From: an uncultured Pseudomonadales bacterium
GTDB taxonomy: Bacteria > Pseudomonadota > Gammaproteobacteria > Pseudomonadales > Azotimanducaceae
DNA: 64,000 nt
Reading direction: 5' to 3'
Assembly (NCBI GenBank): GCA_937921865.1
Contig: CAKZWF010000024.1
Span: 1-64,000, forward strand
Shown: in pieces, positions 24,196-33,509 of the stretch
Layout: every line of letters starts with the position of its first letter
Position numbering within the stretch: the first letter of the stretch is position 1
The notes under the pieces: model-generated
What the model was told of the DNA's origin: nothing
Databases searched by the model: none
Seen by the model: the letters and a program-made list of their open reading frames with translations, nothing else
Made by a program: the position numbers and the translations under genes

Positions 24196-26844
24196 TCATC
24201 CTTCAGCGAATCGGACCACCTTGGCGTTACCCACGTGAGTAAATCTGCCGGGTGTGCAGGTCAGAATGATCACCTGGCAGTCCCGCCCGGCTGTCGCGAT
24301 CGCTGCTCCCATGGTCTCGAGCCGCGACGGATCTGAAAACCCGAGCGCGTCGTCGATGATCAGCGGTACGCCACCCTGTTTTGAGACGATCTGTGCGGCG
24401 GCCAGTCGAGCCAGAATCCCGAGCTGTTCTTTGGCGCCGACACTGAGTGCATCGAAGCTGATGGTTTTACCCTGCAGCGTGCGGGACTCAATGGACCAGT
24501 CATCACCAATCGCCACTTCGAATTCACCACCAAAGACCATTGTGCCGAGACGTTCGATGGCTTCTTTGAGCGGGCGGACATACACCGCACGGGCAGCGTC
24601 GCGATGGTGGTTCAGGGTTGTCCACAACAGCTGCGCAGCCTGGGCCCGTTGGCGGATGGATTCGAATGCGTCCAGGCTTTCGTCGAATTTGCGTTGCGCG
24701 GACTCCGTCTCTTCGAATCTGCCATTGGCCTGAGCCTGTTCGAGGCGATCATTTAGCACCGCCAGACTGGTCTGAGCTTCGCTGAAATCGCTGTTGGCTC
24801 TTGCCAGTACCGCTTTAGCGTTTTCAAGTAGATCCTGCGCGACGTCCGGGTTGATGGCGTCAAGGGACGCTGTCAGTTCGCTCATCTGTGCGCTGAGCTT
24901 TCGATGCGTTTCAGCAGCGCTGCGGGCGCGTTGTTCGAGCACCTGATCGGGTTGCTCGGCCCGGTTCCGTTCGAGTGACTGCTGCTTTTCGGTCATCGCG
25001 GCATCCAGTCCTGCAAGCTCCTGCTGCGCGCTCCGCAGCTGCGCGTCGCGTTGCTGATGCTGGCGGGTGGCCAGTTCGAATTTCTGCTGAGCATCTTCCA
25101 GTGATTGTTCTGCTGAGCTGAGCTGGGCTTTTGTTTCGCTGAGTTTCAACCTCGCCGCTGCCACGCTTTCAGGCAGTTCAGTTGAAGACTGGCGCTGCTG
25201 GATATAGCGATCACATTCGGCGAGCAGTGTTGTGACATCCTGGGTGATTTCTTCGCGGCTATCCGAGCGCAGCAGATCGGCTTCGCGGCCTTTGAGTTGA
25301 TCAATCATGCGCTGAGCGCCTGCGCGTTGCTGATTCATGGCAACTGCCTGCTCCAGGCTGTTGACCTCGAATTTTGCAGATAAGTCTGCAATCGTACGTT
25401 CGGCATCCTCTGTCTCTTCCGCCAGCTCGGCGACAGACAAAGAAGGGGCAATGCGAATATCTGCGATATCCGGTAGCTTCAGTTCGAGTGCAGAAGCCAC
25501 CGAACGTTCTGCAGATTCTGCTTGTTTCAGGGTGAGCGGATCACCGTCAAGTTCTGCGGTAAGGTCTGTTAGCGCAGTGATGGAAACTGTTGTTGCCGCC
25601 GCATCGCGTTTGCCGCGGGCGAGATTCAGCGCTGCTATTGCCTGGCGGAACGCTTCGAGTGCGGCATCATCGACTTTGATTGACGCTGTGGTCTTCAGGT
25701 GGCTTGTCAGCGATTTGCTGACGCTCTCAAGTTCCCGCAGTCGGGTCTGCTCTGCGGACAGCGTCTCGAGATTCGTCAGGTGGGCTTCGTCTGCCTGGGT
25801 CTGATCCAGTGACGCTCGCGCTGAGCGTACCTGGTCTTTGTGCGCTGCGAGAGCGCTGCCGGCTTGTGAGGCCTGAGTTTTCAGTTGCGCAACATCTTCA
25901 CTGAGTGGCGTCTGGCTGTGGCGCCTGGCTTCCAGCTGAGCTGCGCTTTCCGCGACGCTGGCCAGTATGTCACGGCGGGTTTTCTGCTCGCGTTCTGCGT
26001 TGGTGAGGATAGTCTGTGCATCAGTCAGCTCCTTCTCTTTGGCACTGCGCTGTTCGCTGACTCGGCGCACCGCCTGCCACTCCTCCTCGCGGGTTTTAAG
26101 AACGCTCTCCAGTTCGGGCAACAGGGATTGCAGCCTTTGTACATCGGCAGACTGGCGGTCATGCTCAGCGACGTTGGCTTGAACTTCAACCAGTCTGGCT
26201 GTGGCGGCTTCGAGTTCGGTTTCAGCCTCCAGATATGTCTGTTCTTCGCCGCCAAATTTTTCTCTGCCGGTCTTGAGCGTGTAGTACTTTTCATACTCGG
26301 TCTGCACGGCTGCGTATAAACTGCCATCTTCGCTCAAGTTCGGATCATCCGAACTTCCAGTACTACCGGCCGCTTCGTCCAGCGCTCTTGCCAGCCCAGC
26401 AGAATTCTGCAGATTCGCCAATCCAACTTTTTCACCCTGGTCGATCAGTAACGCATCCCAGAGTGTCATATCAACACTTTCTTCGAGCACCTGTTCGACT
26501 CTTTCGTGGGCTTCCCGACCAGTGAGCTGTTGCCGGTTCGGTGCCAGAAACTCCAGAGTGGTTTGCGGGGCTTTGTTGTAGGTCTTGGCGTAAACGAAGT
26601 GGTAGTCGGCGGCTGAAATTTCGACTTCAACACGGCTACCCACATCCTTGTCTACGGGTTTGATCGCTTTGACTTCCCGGCGCTTCGAAGAATCCAGCTC
26701 CTTAAAGAGCATCTGCAGCGCTTCGACAATTGTCGACTTACCAATTTCGTTTGGCCCTTCGATCAGAGTGACGCTTTGATCGAACTCGATGTCCCGAGCA
26801 GTAACACCTCTCCAGTTTTCCAGTGATAGACGAATCAGCCGCAT
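24196..26844 (-). CDS. SbcC/Rad50-like ATPase (YhaN type), no zinc hook
   Basis: An 882-residue SMC-like ATPase: N-terminal Walker A in GPNEIGKSTIVEAL (residues 30-43), a long heptad-rich coiled coil from about 190 to 740, and C-terminal SVGAKEQLGILARLA (ABC signature) with Walker B VPLIIDDALGFSD. It pairs with the metallophosphoesterase upstream, sharing the TAATG stop/start, so the two make an SbcCD-like nuclease acting on DNA ends or hairpins. The coiled coil has a single mid-region Cys (AECDRY) and no CxxC, so the zinc hook of SbcC/Rad50 is absent, as in YhaN-type proteins. Confidence 0.85.
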   Translation of the reverse strand: MRLIRLSLENWRGVTARDIEFDQSVTLIEGPNEIGKSTIVEALQMLFKELDSSKRREVKAIKPVDKDVGSRVEVEISAADYHFVYAKTYNKAPQTTLEFLAPNRQQLTGREAHERVEQVLEESVDMTLWDALLIDQGEKVGLANLQNSAGLARALDEAAGSTGSSDDPNLSEDGSLYAAVQTEYEKYYTLKTGREKFGGEEQTYLEAETELEAATARLVEVQANVAEHDRQSADVQRLQSLLPELESVLKTREEEWQAVRRVSEQRSAKEKELTDAQTILTNAEREQKTRRDILASVAESAAQLEARRHSQTPLSEDVAQLKTQASQAGSALAAHKDQVRSARASLDQTQADEAHLTNLETLSAEQTRLRELESVSKSLTSHLKTTASIKVDDAALEAFRQAIAALNLARGKRDAAATTVSITALTDLTAELDGDPLTLKQAESAERSVASALELKLPDIADIRIAPSLSVAELAEETEDAERTIADLSAKFEVNSLEQAVAMNQQRAGAQRMIDQLKGREADLLRSDSREEITQDVTTLLAECDRYIQQRQSSTELPESVAAARLKLSETKAQLSSAEQSLEDAQQKFELATRQHQQRDAQLRSAQQELAGLDAAMTEKQQSLERNRAEQPDQVLEQRARSAAETHRKLSAQMSELTASLDAINPDVAQDLLENAKAVLARANSDFSEAQTSLAVLNDRLEQAQANGRFEETESAQRKFDESLDAFESIRQRAQAAQLLWTTLNHHRDAARAVYVRPLKEAIERLGTMVFGGEFEVAIGDDWSIESRTLQGKTISFDALSVGAKEQLGILARLAAAQIVSKQGGVPLIIDDALGFSDPSRLETMGAAIATAGRDCQVIILTCTPGRFTHVGNAKVVRFAEG

Positions 26845-27986
26845 TACCCGTTCTCCCGGCCGCTGAGCCGATAGAAAAGTCTGAGCGCATCCTGTGCGGT
26901 GCGATCTCCGGTCGAGGCTGTTTGCAGCAGTTCGTTCCAGGCTTCCCTGGCGTAACCGGATAACGAAACACTGTCCTGATCCAGCTCATCGGGCACGATT
27001 ACCAGGTCGCTGGTGCGTTCCCGCCATTTCAAGCTCGCAAAGAGCTCCGCCTGTGTCTCCATCAACACATCCAGTGCAGCCGCGGTGGCGAGGTTGATGC
27101 TGCCTTCGAAACTCACCTTCACTGCCGTTCGTTCTTTGTCTGGCAATTCGTTCAACCACTGTTCGAACTGATTCAGATCATCGGCGCCGTTCATGTTTCG
27201 CGCTTCGGCGATGAATGACCAGTGGCCTACATTGAGTTGCTGCACCTGACATTCACCCTGATCTGTGAGCTCAACCAGCAGTGCTTTGTTAGGGTCGACT
27301 TCATCGAATGCAGTTGCAACCGGCGCGCCCGAATACCAGATACGCCCGGACGTGCCCACCTGCGTGACCGAGTGGCGATCACCGAGAGCGAGATAGTGGA
27401 ACTTGTTGGCGGTAATCGCCTGCTCAGCGTTGCTGAGGTCGATGATTTCGGGTCGGGTTTCATCCGGTGACAGGGTGTTGACCTGGCCGTGGGCGATGGC
27501 AACTCGCAGAACACCCGTCGCCGGCTCCAGCTCGCTGGCTAACTCCGCACACAGATCGGAGCTCGGGTGTTTGGTGCGCCAGGGTGCTCCTGCTATTTCC
27601 ACGTCCGTTCGTCCGGGTAGTCGGATCGGCGATCGATCTTGAATTACAAATATATGATCATCGGCTTCCGAAAACTCGCGAGTGGCAAAAATCGATGCGC
27701 CGTCTAAAGGATCGTGGTTGCCGGGGAGCAGGAAAACTGGCACCGGCAGTGTGCCAAGTGCATTCAGGGTGCGCATCAGAGTCTGTCTTGAGAGCTGGTT
27801 CGATTCAAAGACATCGCCGGCTACCACGATGAATTCCGCGTCATGTTCGGTTGCCAGTTGTCCAAGGGCGGTAATCGCATCAATGCGCGCCTGGGCAAAG
27901 CGGGCGGTGGCTTCCGGATGGAGGAAAGCCCGCGTCATGCCCAGTTGCCAGTCTGAAGTGTGGATGAAACGGGTACTTGTGGTCAT
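26844..27986 (-). CDS. SbcD-like metallophosphoesterase (YhaO type)
   Basis: A 380-residue calcineurin-fold nuclease. Metal-binding motifs of the SbcD/Mre11 family are visible: HTSDWQLG (residues 9-16), VVAGDVFESN, LLPGNHDP, AIAHGQVN and ALGDRHS. The C-terminal 120 residues form the capping and partner-binding region. It is the first gene of a two-gene operon with the ATPase; the stop codon TAA shares its last A with the next ATG. The start ATG reads MTTSTRFIHTSDWQ. Confidence 0.88.
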   Translation of the reverse strand: MTTSTRFIHTSDWQLGMTRAFLHPEATARFAQARIDAITALGQLATEHDAEFIVVAGDVFESNQLSRQTLMRTLNALGTLPVPVFLLPGNHDPLDGASIFATREFSEADDHIFVIQDRSPIRLPGRTDVEIAGAPWRTKHPSSDLCAELASELEPATGVLRVAIAHGQVNTLSPDETRPEIIDLSNAEQAITANKFHYLALGDRHSVTQVGTSGRIWYSGAPVATAFDEVDPNKALLVELTDQGECQVQQLNVGHWSFIAEARNMNGADDLNQFEQWLNELPDKERTAVKVSFEGSINLATAAALDVLMETQAELFASLKWRERTSDLVIVPDELDQDSVSLSGYAREAWNELLQTASTGDRTAQDALRLFYRLSGRENG

Positions 27987-28082
27987 CGGCTGCCGAAGAA
28001 AAATTGGTCAGGTTCTATTCTAGACCCAAGCACCTCAGACCGGGCCGGAATCGGACGGGATTATGGACGGGTTTGCTGGGTG

Positions 28083-28829
28083 TTACAGGTGTTGGGCTCG
28101 AATCTGCGGAATCTCTTCGCTGACGACGGCGGGTCCCTTTTCCAGCAGATCGTGCAGAATTGGTAGATGAACGGGCAGCATGTCCCAGACAGATTGGTTG
28201 GGTAGCTCGTAGGTTATTGTTTTTACACCGATGTCCCCGGTCCACGAGCCGAATGAACCCGGCGTCGTTTCATTAGCCAGCACGGTTCTTGGCAAACCGG
28301 ATCTTGCGGAGAACCATGCGCCGAGATCCGTGTTCTCCGGATCATCTATCAGACCCAGCGGCGAATGTACCGACACCACGTATTCGGGCCTTAAACGTTC
28401 GACTGCCTGCTGCAAAGCCAGCGATTCCGGCTCTGAACAGGGCCTGGGTCCCGGAGAGAGCGTGACTCGACTGTTGGAATCGAAGTTCCAGCTGTGAGTC
28501 ACCGGTGCAGCTGTCCAGTTGGTACTGGGAAAATTCCGGTTCAGGTCCACACCGTTGGCGTTGCCTCTGGTACCAAGCTGCACACCGTCCGGATTGGCGC
28601 ACAGAATGACCGCACAGGAACTGGATGGTTGTCGCAGCGAGCGCAGAGCGCGTGACAGCAGCACGGTGCTGTCAGGTTCTTCACCGTGAATACCTGCGAA
28701 AACGAGAACATCCACGTTGTTGTGTTCCGGCATCCAGATCTGCAGTGGTGTACCGTAGACCGAATAACCATAAATCAAGGGCTTTCCGGTAAGTGTTCCT
28801 CGTTGGCTGATTGATCTCGTCATTGGCAT
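28083..28829 (-). CDS. mpaA: M14-family murein peptide amidase, MpaA-like
   Basis: A 248-residue zinc carboxypeptidase-fold amidase. Zinc ligands are GIHGEEPD (HxxE) and the later SVHSPLG His; NPDGVQLGTRGNANGVDLNRNFP holds the Arg/Asn substrate-binding segment, and the general-base Glu is in TYELPNQS. E. coli MpaA removes diaminopimelate from murein tripeptide in the cytosol during recycling, and no signal peptide is present here. A GTG at 28832 precedes the ATG; GGGGA upstream favours 28829. It lies 24 bases downstream of a PhyH gene in the same direction. Confidence 0.85.
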   Translation of the reverse strand: MPMTRSISQRGTLTGKPLIYGYSVYGTPLQIWMPEHNNVDVLVFAGIHGEEPDSTVLLSRALRSLRQPSSSCAVILCANPDGVQLGTRGNANGVDLNRNFPSTNWTAAPVTHSWNFDSNSRVTLSPGPRPCSEPESLALQQAVERLRPEYVVSVHSPLGLIDDPENTDLGAWFSARSGLPRTVLANETTPGSFGSWTGDIGVKTITYELPNQSVWDMLPVHLPILHDLLEKGPAVVSEEIPQIRAQHL

Positions 28830-28853
28830 CACTGTCCCCGGCCGTGCACAGGG

Positions 28854-29789
28854 TTAATCCATCGGCCGCAGTGTGGTCTGGGTAAACTCGACGTCAAGAT
28901 GATCGAAGATGTCGTCCCGATGAACCAGCACCGGCACATCGATTGGCGGCAGCGGTATGCTCTGACCTTCGATGAACGCCCAGTGACCGCGCATGCAGGC
29001 GCGCGCATCGACATAGCCATTGATGTACAGGCATCTATCCTGATTGCCCTGGTTCATGTCGGAGCCGTGAATTGTATCGACATGCCACAGCGCAATATCG
29101 CCAGGCTCTGCATAGAGCGGTTGCAGATCACTCTCGCAGAATCCCTCGTTTTCCAGATAGCTTCGAGACACCTTGCCGGCGACGAAATTGCCGTTTCCTG
29201 GATGTTCAGATTGCGGGTCGCGCAGGTGGCTGCCAGGCACTACCAGCAGCGCGCCGTTATCCGCTGTCATCGGATCGATGACCGTGGCGGTCTGGATGTA
29301 GCTTTTAGCCAGTTGCCGGAACTCTGCTGCAGGTCGGCGATTGATTCGATCCCGATGAAAACTGACCGCGAAGCTTGATCCCGGCGTTTTCCAGTGCAGC
29401 TGGTTGACGATCTGGCGAATGTTCCGCCCGATCAGCGGCTCAAGAAGCGAGAGCATTCGAGGATCTCGACGCAGTGATTCCAACGCTGGCTCCTGATAGC
29501 TGGGCCACTGCATACCGATCACATTGGTACCGATGTGGGCGTCCTCGTCGACCCAGTAGCCGAGATTGCCTTGACGAAACGATCTGCCGACCTTCAGACC
29601 CCGCAGTTTTGAGCGCTCGGTTGCACTGTGCAGTACTTCCATCTCTTTGGGATTGAATACGTTTCTGACAACTGCATAGCCGTTAGCGTGGAAGCAGTGC
29701 GCGATCGTGTCTGCATCGCGGAGCTTCAGATTCAGCGGATCTGCCGACTGATCTGCCGGCGATTGAATGGAGATCTTTGCCTGGCTCAT
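28854..29789 (-). CDS. phytanoyl-CoA dioxygenase (PhyH) family oxygenase
   Basis: A 311-residue Fe(II)/2-oxoglutarate oxygenase. The facial triad is His145-x-Asp147 (VSFHRDR) and His241 (DTIHGSDMN), with Arg252 as probable 2-oxoglutarate anchor; PGSHLRDPQ lies between them. Length and spacing fit the PhyH family. It is the second PhyH protein of the window and not a close copy of that at 1-1052. Substrate unknown. Probably co-transcribed with the M14 amidase downstream, with no clear functional link. Confidence 0.85.
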   Translation of the reverse strand: MSQAKISIQSPADQSADPLNLKLRDADTIAHCFHANGYAVVRNVFNPKEMEVLHSATERSKLRGLKVGRSFRQGNLGYWVDEDAHIGTNVIGMQWPSYQEPALESLRRDPRMLSLLEPLIGRNIRQIVNQLHWKTPGSSFAVSFHRDRINRRPAAEFRQLAKSYIQTATVIDPMTADNGALLVVPGSHLRDPQSEHPGNGNFVAGKVSRSYLENEGFCESDLQPLYAEPGDIALWHVDTIHGSDMNQGNQDRCLYINGYVDARACMRGHWAFIEGQSIPLPPIDVPVLVHRDDIFDHLDVEFTQTTLRPMD

Positions 29790-29901
29790 CTACTTAGCAT
29801 AACGACCACTGGCGGCGTCAGACTATGTGGGGCTGCCCTGCAGATTGTTGTAATAGTGTAATGCTTTGTGAGCCTCTGGCATCACCTGGCGAATCGAGTT
29901 T

Positions 29902-30300
29902 CTACTTCGAGTCCACGAACCACGTTGATGCACGCGTGCCGAATAGCAGCATGGTTGCGCCAACGTAGAGCGCGATCGAAACGATTTCGAGCAGACCGTA
30001 CAGCGGATAGTGGGTAAATGACTGCAGGGTGGGCAGGCTGGCGAGTGGAATTGCGACGATCAGAATAGCGGCCATCAGCCATCGCGCCCAGTTGTCACCT
30101 TGTCCAACCCGATACAACAGAAAGAAACTTAGAGCGTAGATCGCAAGCTTGGACGCAATCAGGAGATCGGGTGATCGCACTTCGATGTGCCGCAGCGCGA
30201 GCATAACTGCCTGGATTACGCCGATTGCAATGACGGCCATATACAGTCGAATTGCGACGGTTACCTGAGAGGGGCGCTCGGAAAGTTCGCTACCAGTCAT
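29902..30300 (-). CDS. small four-helix membrane protein, unknown function
   Basis: A 132-residue protein with four hydrophobic segments (about residues 15-36, 48-63, 70-90 and 100-121) and a short polar N-terminus (MTGSELSERPSQ). I do not recognise a named family. It lies between the PhyH and L,D-transpeptidase genes on the same strand, with only about 37 bases to the latter's stop, so it may be co-transcribed with the transpeptidase. Confidence 0.65.
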   Translation of the reverse strand: MTGSELSERPSQVTVAIRLYMAVIAIGVIQAVMLALRHIEVRSPDLLIASKLAIYALSFFLLYRVGQGDNWARWLMAAILIVAIPLASLPTLQSFTHYPLYGLLEIVSIALYVGATMLLFGTRASTWFVDSK

Positions 30301-30337
30301 CTCTCAACCCGCCGTCTTGCCTGAAATTATCCGGTGC

Positions 30338-30871
30338 CTACTCGCCGCTTGCATCCCGCTGTTCATCCTCATCATCTCGAATAACCACAATGCGGGTCCC
30401 CATCGGCGCCCACTCGAACAACACTTTGGCGTTGTCATCCGTCAGCCCGACGCAACCCATAGACCCTACATCATCAGCACCCAGTACTTTCAGATAAGAA
30501 CGCAGTGGAGCCATCTCTGTGCCATGGATGGCTTTACCATCTTCGCTGAAGAACATCGCATAGGGCATTTCGGCTCCGTAGGCTTTGCTCTCGTACTTTT
30601 CGTGCTTGCGGAAAATCGAGTAGGTCCCCGCCGTCGTCTCTTTGCCGTCTTTGCCGGTCACCACATCGAAGCGGTATTTCTCATCTGCCCCTTCCAGTGC
30701 GACCAGGAACTGACGGTCAATATAGACCCGGATTTCTTTGTCGCCAGCGCTTTCTTGACCATACGCCGGGGATGTCAATATCGCGCTCAGCGCCAATGTG
30801 AATGCTGCACACATCGCCATTCGCCTTAGAAACGTCGAGCATCCAATCACCGCGCAGTTACCTCCATCCAT
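30338..30871 (-). CDS. L,D-transpeptidase (YkuD) family protein with SMGC motif
   Basis: A 177-residue exported protein: signal peptide ending SPAYGQE, then a YkuD domain with IRVYIDRQFLVAL and the active-site segment HGTEMAPLRSYLK, then SMGCVGLTDDNAKVL and GTRIVV. YkuD enzymes make 3-3 cross-links in peptidoglycan through the Cys; the usual S-H-G-C here reads S-M-G-C, so the His next to the catalytic Cys is Met. The ATG at 30871 gives a basic signal n-region; an ATG at 30820 has a better AAGG site but no positive charge. Ends in an acidic tail (DDEDEQRDASGE). Confidence 0.78.
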   Translation of the reverse strand: MDGGNCAVIGCSTFLRRMAMCAAFTLALSAILTSPAYGQESAGDKEIRVYIDRQFLVALEGADEKYRFDVVTGKDGKETTAGTYSIFRKHEKYESKAYGAEMPYAMFFSEDGKAIHGTEMAPLRSYLKVLGADDVGSMGCVGLTDDNAKVLFEWAPMGTRIVVIRDDEDEQRDASGE

Positions 30872-31034
30872 CGTCTTCGTCAGCAGATCAGCCAGGCCTA
30901 AAGCACGACCCCTGAGATATCGGAGCATACTCGGCAAATGGGCAGCTCGCCAGATACAGGCGCTGGCGATTGGTGGCGAATTCCTCCTTTGGGCCATCCA
31001 CTGTCAGCAAAAGGTGTGTGCTAATCTGCCGCCG

Positions 31035-31943
31035 ATGTCGTTATCTATTAACAAAGAAGTCTTTATTACCTGCGCGGTCACCGGATCAGGTGCCACAGCG
31101 GAGCGCAGCCCTCATGTTCCGCGCAGTCCGAAGCAGATTGCAGATGCGGCTATAGAAGCAGCAGAAGCCGGAGCCGCCGTGGTGCATTGTCACGTTCGCG
31201 ATCCGGAAACGGGTGCACCATCCAGAGACCCTATTCTATATCGGGAGCTTACTGAACACGTCCGCGCCGCGAATACCGATGTGATTTTGAACCTGACATC
31301 CGGTATGGGCGGGGATCTGATCTTGGGCTCGGTCGAACAACCGCTGCCACCTGCCGCCAGCACAGATATGGCTGGTGCCAGTGAGCGCATGCAACCCATC
31401 GCCGACTGCCTGCCGGAAATCTGCACGCTGGACTGCGGCACGATGAATTTTGCCGAAGCCGATTATGTGATGACCAACACTCCAGGCATGCTCAGGGCCA
31501 TGGGTCAGATGATCGCGGGTCTTGGTGTGCAGGCAGAAATCGAAGCGTTTGATACCGGTCATCTATGGTTTGCCAAACAGCTGGTGAGCGAAGGAATCCT
31601 GCCGCCTCCGGTACTGGTGCAGCTGTGTATGGGCGTACCCTGGGGTGCACCCGATGATCTGAATACGTTGCTGGCGATGGTCAACAACGTTCCGGACGGC
31701 TGGCACTGGTCGGCGTTCAGCCTGGGTCAGAATCAGATGCCCTACGTTGCCGCAGCCGTGCTCGCGGGTGGCAATGTTCGTGTTGGCCTGGAAGACAACC
31801 TGTTTCTTGAGCGGGGTGTGCTTGCCACCAATGCACAGCTTGTTGAGCACGCGGTGAAAATCATCGAACAGCTCGGCGCAGGCGTTGTGGGTCCGGAGCA
31901 GGTGCGGCGGCGCTTGGGACTGACTAAACGGTCACCGCGCTAG
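31035..31943 (+). CDS. beta-keto acid cleavage enzyme (BKACE), probably 3-dehydrocarnitine cleavage
   Basis: A 302-residue zinc enzyme of the BKACE/DUF849 family, which condenses a beta-keto acid with acetyl-CoA and splits it. Zinc ligands are HCHVRDP (His51, His53), with the conserved ERSPHVPRSPKQIA, LNLTSGMGGD, EAFDTGHLWFA and RVGLEDN motifs. The next gene is an L-carnitine dehydrogenase, so the likely substrate is 3-dehydrocarnitine, yielding betaine and acetoacetyl-CoA. The ATG at 31035 is chosen over an open upstream stretch because conservation begins at ITCAVTGSGAT. Confidence 0.88.
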   Translation: MSLSINKEVFITCAVTGSGATAERSPHVPRSPKQIADAAIEAAEAGAAVVHCHVRDPETGAPSRDPILYRELTEHVRAANTDVILNLTSGMGGDLILGSVEQPLPPAASTDMAGASERMQPIADCLPEICTLDCGTMNFAEADYVMTNTPGMLRAMGQMIAGLGVQAEIEAFDTGHLWFAKQLVSEGILPPPVLVQLCMGVPWGAPDDLNTLLAMVNNVPDGWHWSAFSLGQNQMPYVAAAVLAGGNVRVGLEDNLFLERGVLATNAQLVEHAVKIIEQLGAGVVGPEQVRRRLGLTKRSPR

Positions 31944-31947
31944 GAAG

Positions 31948-32934
31948 ATGCAGGCGGCAATTTTAGGTGCTGGTGTGATTGGTTGTGGCTGGGCGGCTCG
32001 TTTTCTGCTGCACGGCTGGGATGTGATTGTCTATGATGCTGATCCTGCTGCACCTGGGCGAATGAGCCAAACACTCGATCAGGCAAGGTTTTCTCTGACG
32101 CAGCTGTATGACGCTGAATTGCCAAGTGAAGGTCAGCTTAATCACGCTGCATCGGTCACTGAGGCCGTAGCGAATGCCGATTGGATTCAGGAAAGCATCC
32201 CGGAATTGTTGAGCATAAAACGTGACCTGTATCTGGCGATCCAGGATGCATTGCCTGCCGGTACGCCATTGGCATCCTCCACGTCCGGTTTCAAACCGAC
32301 CGACCTGGCATCGGATCTCTCATGCGCAGACCAGATGCTGGTGTGTCATCCATTCAATCCGGTCTATCTGCTGCCGGTGGTGGAAGTTGTTGCGGGACAG
32401 CGCACACACCAGCAGACAGTAAACAAAGCCATCGAAATACTCACCGACATCGGCATGAAACCAGTCACCGTGCGTCGAGAGATCGATGCCCACATTGCCG
32501 ATCGCCTGCTGGAAGCTTTATGGCGTGAGGCCTTGTGGCTGGTGGCTGACGACGTTGCTACCACTCAGGAGATCGATGAGGTCATGCGCAACGGCTTTGG
32601 TCTGCGCTGGGCGCAAATGGGTTTGTTCGAGACCTATCGCATCGCCGGTGGCGACGCGGGTATGCAGCACTTCCTTGCTCAGTTTGGACCCGCATTGGCG
32701 TGGCCGTGGAGCAAACTTACGGACGTTCCCGAGTTGACTGCAGAGCTGGTCGATAAAATTGCCGCTCAGTCGGACGCTCAATCAGGACACCTCAGCATTG
32801 CCGAGCTGGAGCGGCAGCGGGATAAGAATCTGGTGGCGATTATTCGAGCCCTTAAAGACACCAACAGTGGCGCCGGTGAGCATGTCAACGCTGTGGAGGC
32901 GATGTTGCACAACGGTCGCGCTGATCGCAGCTGA
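31948..32934 (+). CDS. lcdH: L-carnitine dehydrogenase
   Basis: A 328-residue NAD-dependent enzyme of the 3-hydroxyacyl-CoA dehydrogenase superfamily. The Rossmann motif GAGVIGCGWA is at residues 7-16; SSTSGFKPTDL and CHPFNPVYLLPVVEVV are characteristic of carnitine dehydrogenases rather than of acyl-CoA dehydrogenases. It oxidises L-carnitine to 3-dehydrocarnitine, which the upstream BKACE would cleave; the genes are 4 bases apart. A dedicated thioesterase, a carnitine transporter and betaine catabolic genes are not seen in the window. Confidence 0.85.
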   Translation: MQAAILGAGVIGCGWAARFLLHGWDVIVYDADPAAPGRMSQTLDQARFSLTQLYDAELPSEGQLNHAASVTEAVANADWIQESIPELLSIKRDLYLAIQDALPAGTPLASSTSGFKPTDLASDLSCADQMLVCHPFNPVYLLPVVEVVAGQRTHQQTVNKAIEILTDIGMKPVTVRREIDAHIADRLLEALWREALWLVADDVATTQEIDEVMRNGFGLRWAQMGLFETYRIAGGDAGMQHFLAQFGPALAWPWSKLTDVPELTAELVDKIAAQSDAQSGHLSIAELERQRDKNLVAIIRALKDTNSGAGEHVNAVEAMLHNGRADRS

Positions 32935-32996
32935 GTATTCTGGCGATTTAGGGCAAAGCTGTTGATTGCCGCGGTGGCCACTTATGGTACGAGTTC

Positions 32997-33286
32997 ATGA
33001 CCGCAGCGCAAGACATCGAGAATTTTGACGCAGTACAGTTTGATCCGGCAGATCCCGTGCAGACACCGCGAGGTGTCAACGTTGCCGATGAAACCCTCGC
33101 AGCTGCGCAAACGCTGACCGACGCTGGTATTGCCCTCGATGCCCCGTTGGGTGAAATTCAGTACGCCGAACGCAATGGTCAGAAGATTCCGATTCCCGAT
33201 GGTGAAGGTTGGGGGGGATGTTCAGTATGATTGTGACCAAGCTTGAGCCGGATCCGAATCTGCGTCGGCTTCGATTGACCCGGTGA
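32997..33286 (+). pseudogene. remnant of a penicillin/AHL acylase-type N-terminal-nucleophile hydrolase
   Basis: The first frame gives 77 residues resembling an internal part of PvdQ/QuiP-like acylases (VQTPRGVNVADETLAAAQTL, LDAPLGEIQYAERNGQKIPI, GEGWGG). It breaks at a run of seven G (33211-33217); the next frame continues GMFSMIVTKLEPDPNLR, so one extra G would restore reading to 33286. The rest of the roughly 700-residue acylase, including the nucleophile Ser, is missing on both sides. In the 575-base gap 32935-33509 I see nothing else convincing. Confidence 0.6.
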
Positions 33287-33509
33287 TGCCTGGCGGTGCA
33301 GCGCCTGCGCTGGAGCGGTATTACTCGGCGTTTCGCGGCGCCTTATATTGCACTGCGAGCTGGTTTGTTGGGGAGGGTTTGTGGCGCAGCAGAATAGCGT
33401 CGATGGCGGTGCGAAAATCTGAAGAGATCGACATCGGATTCCTTACCTGGTTCGAGAACCACTCGCTTGAGGAGGCGAGCGAAGGTTTAAGCCTGCTATC
33501 ACCTGTTGC

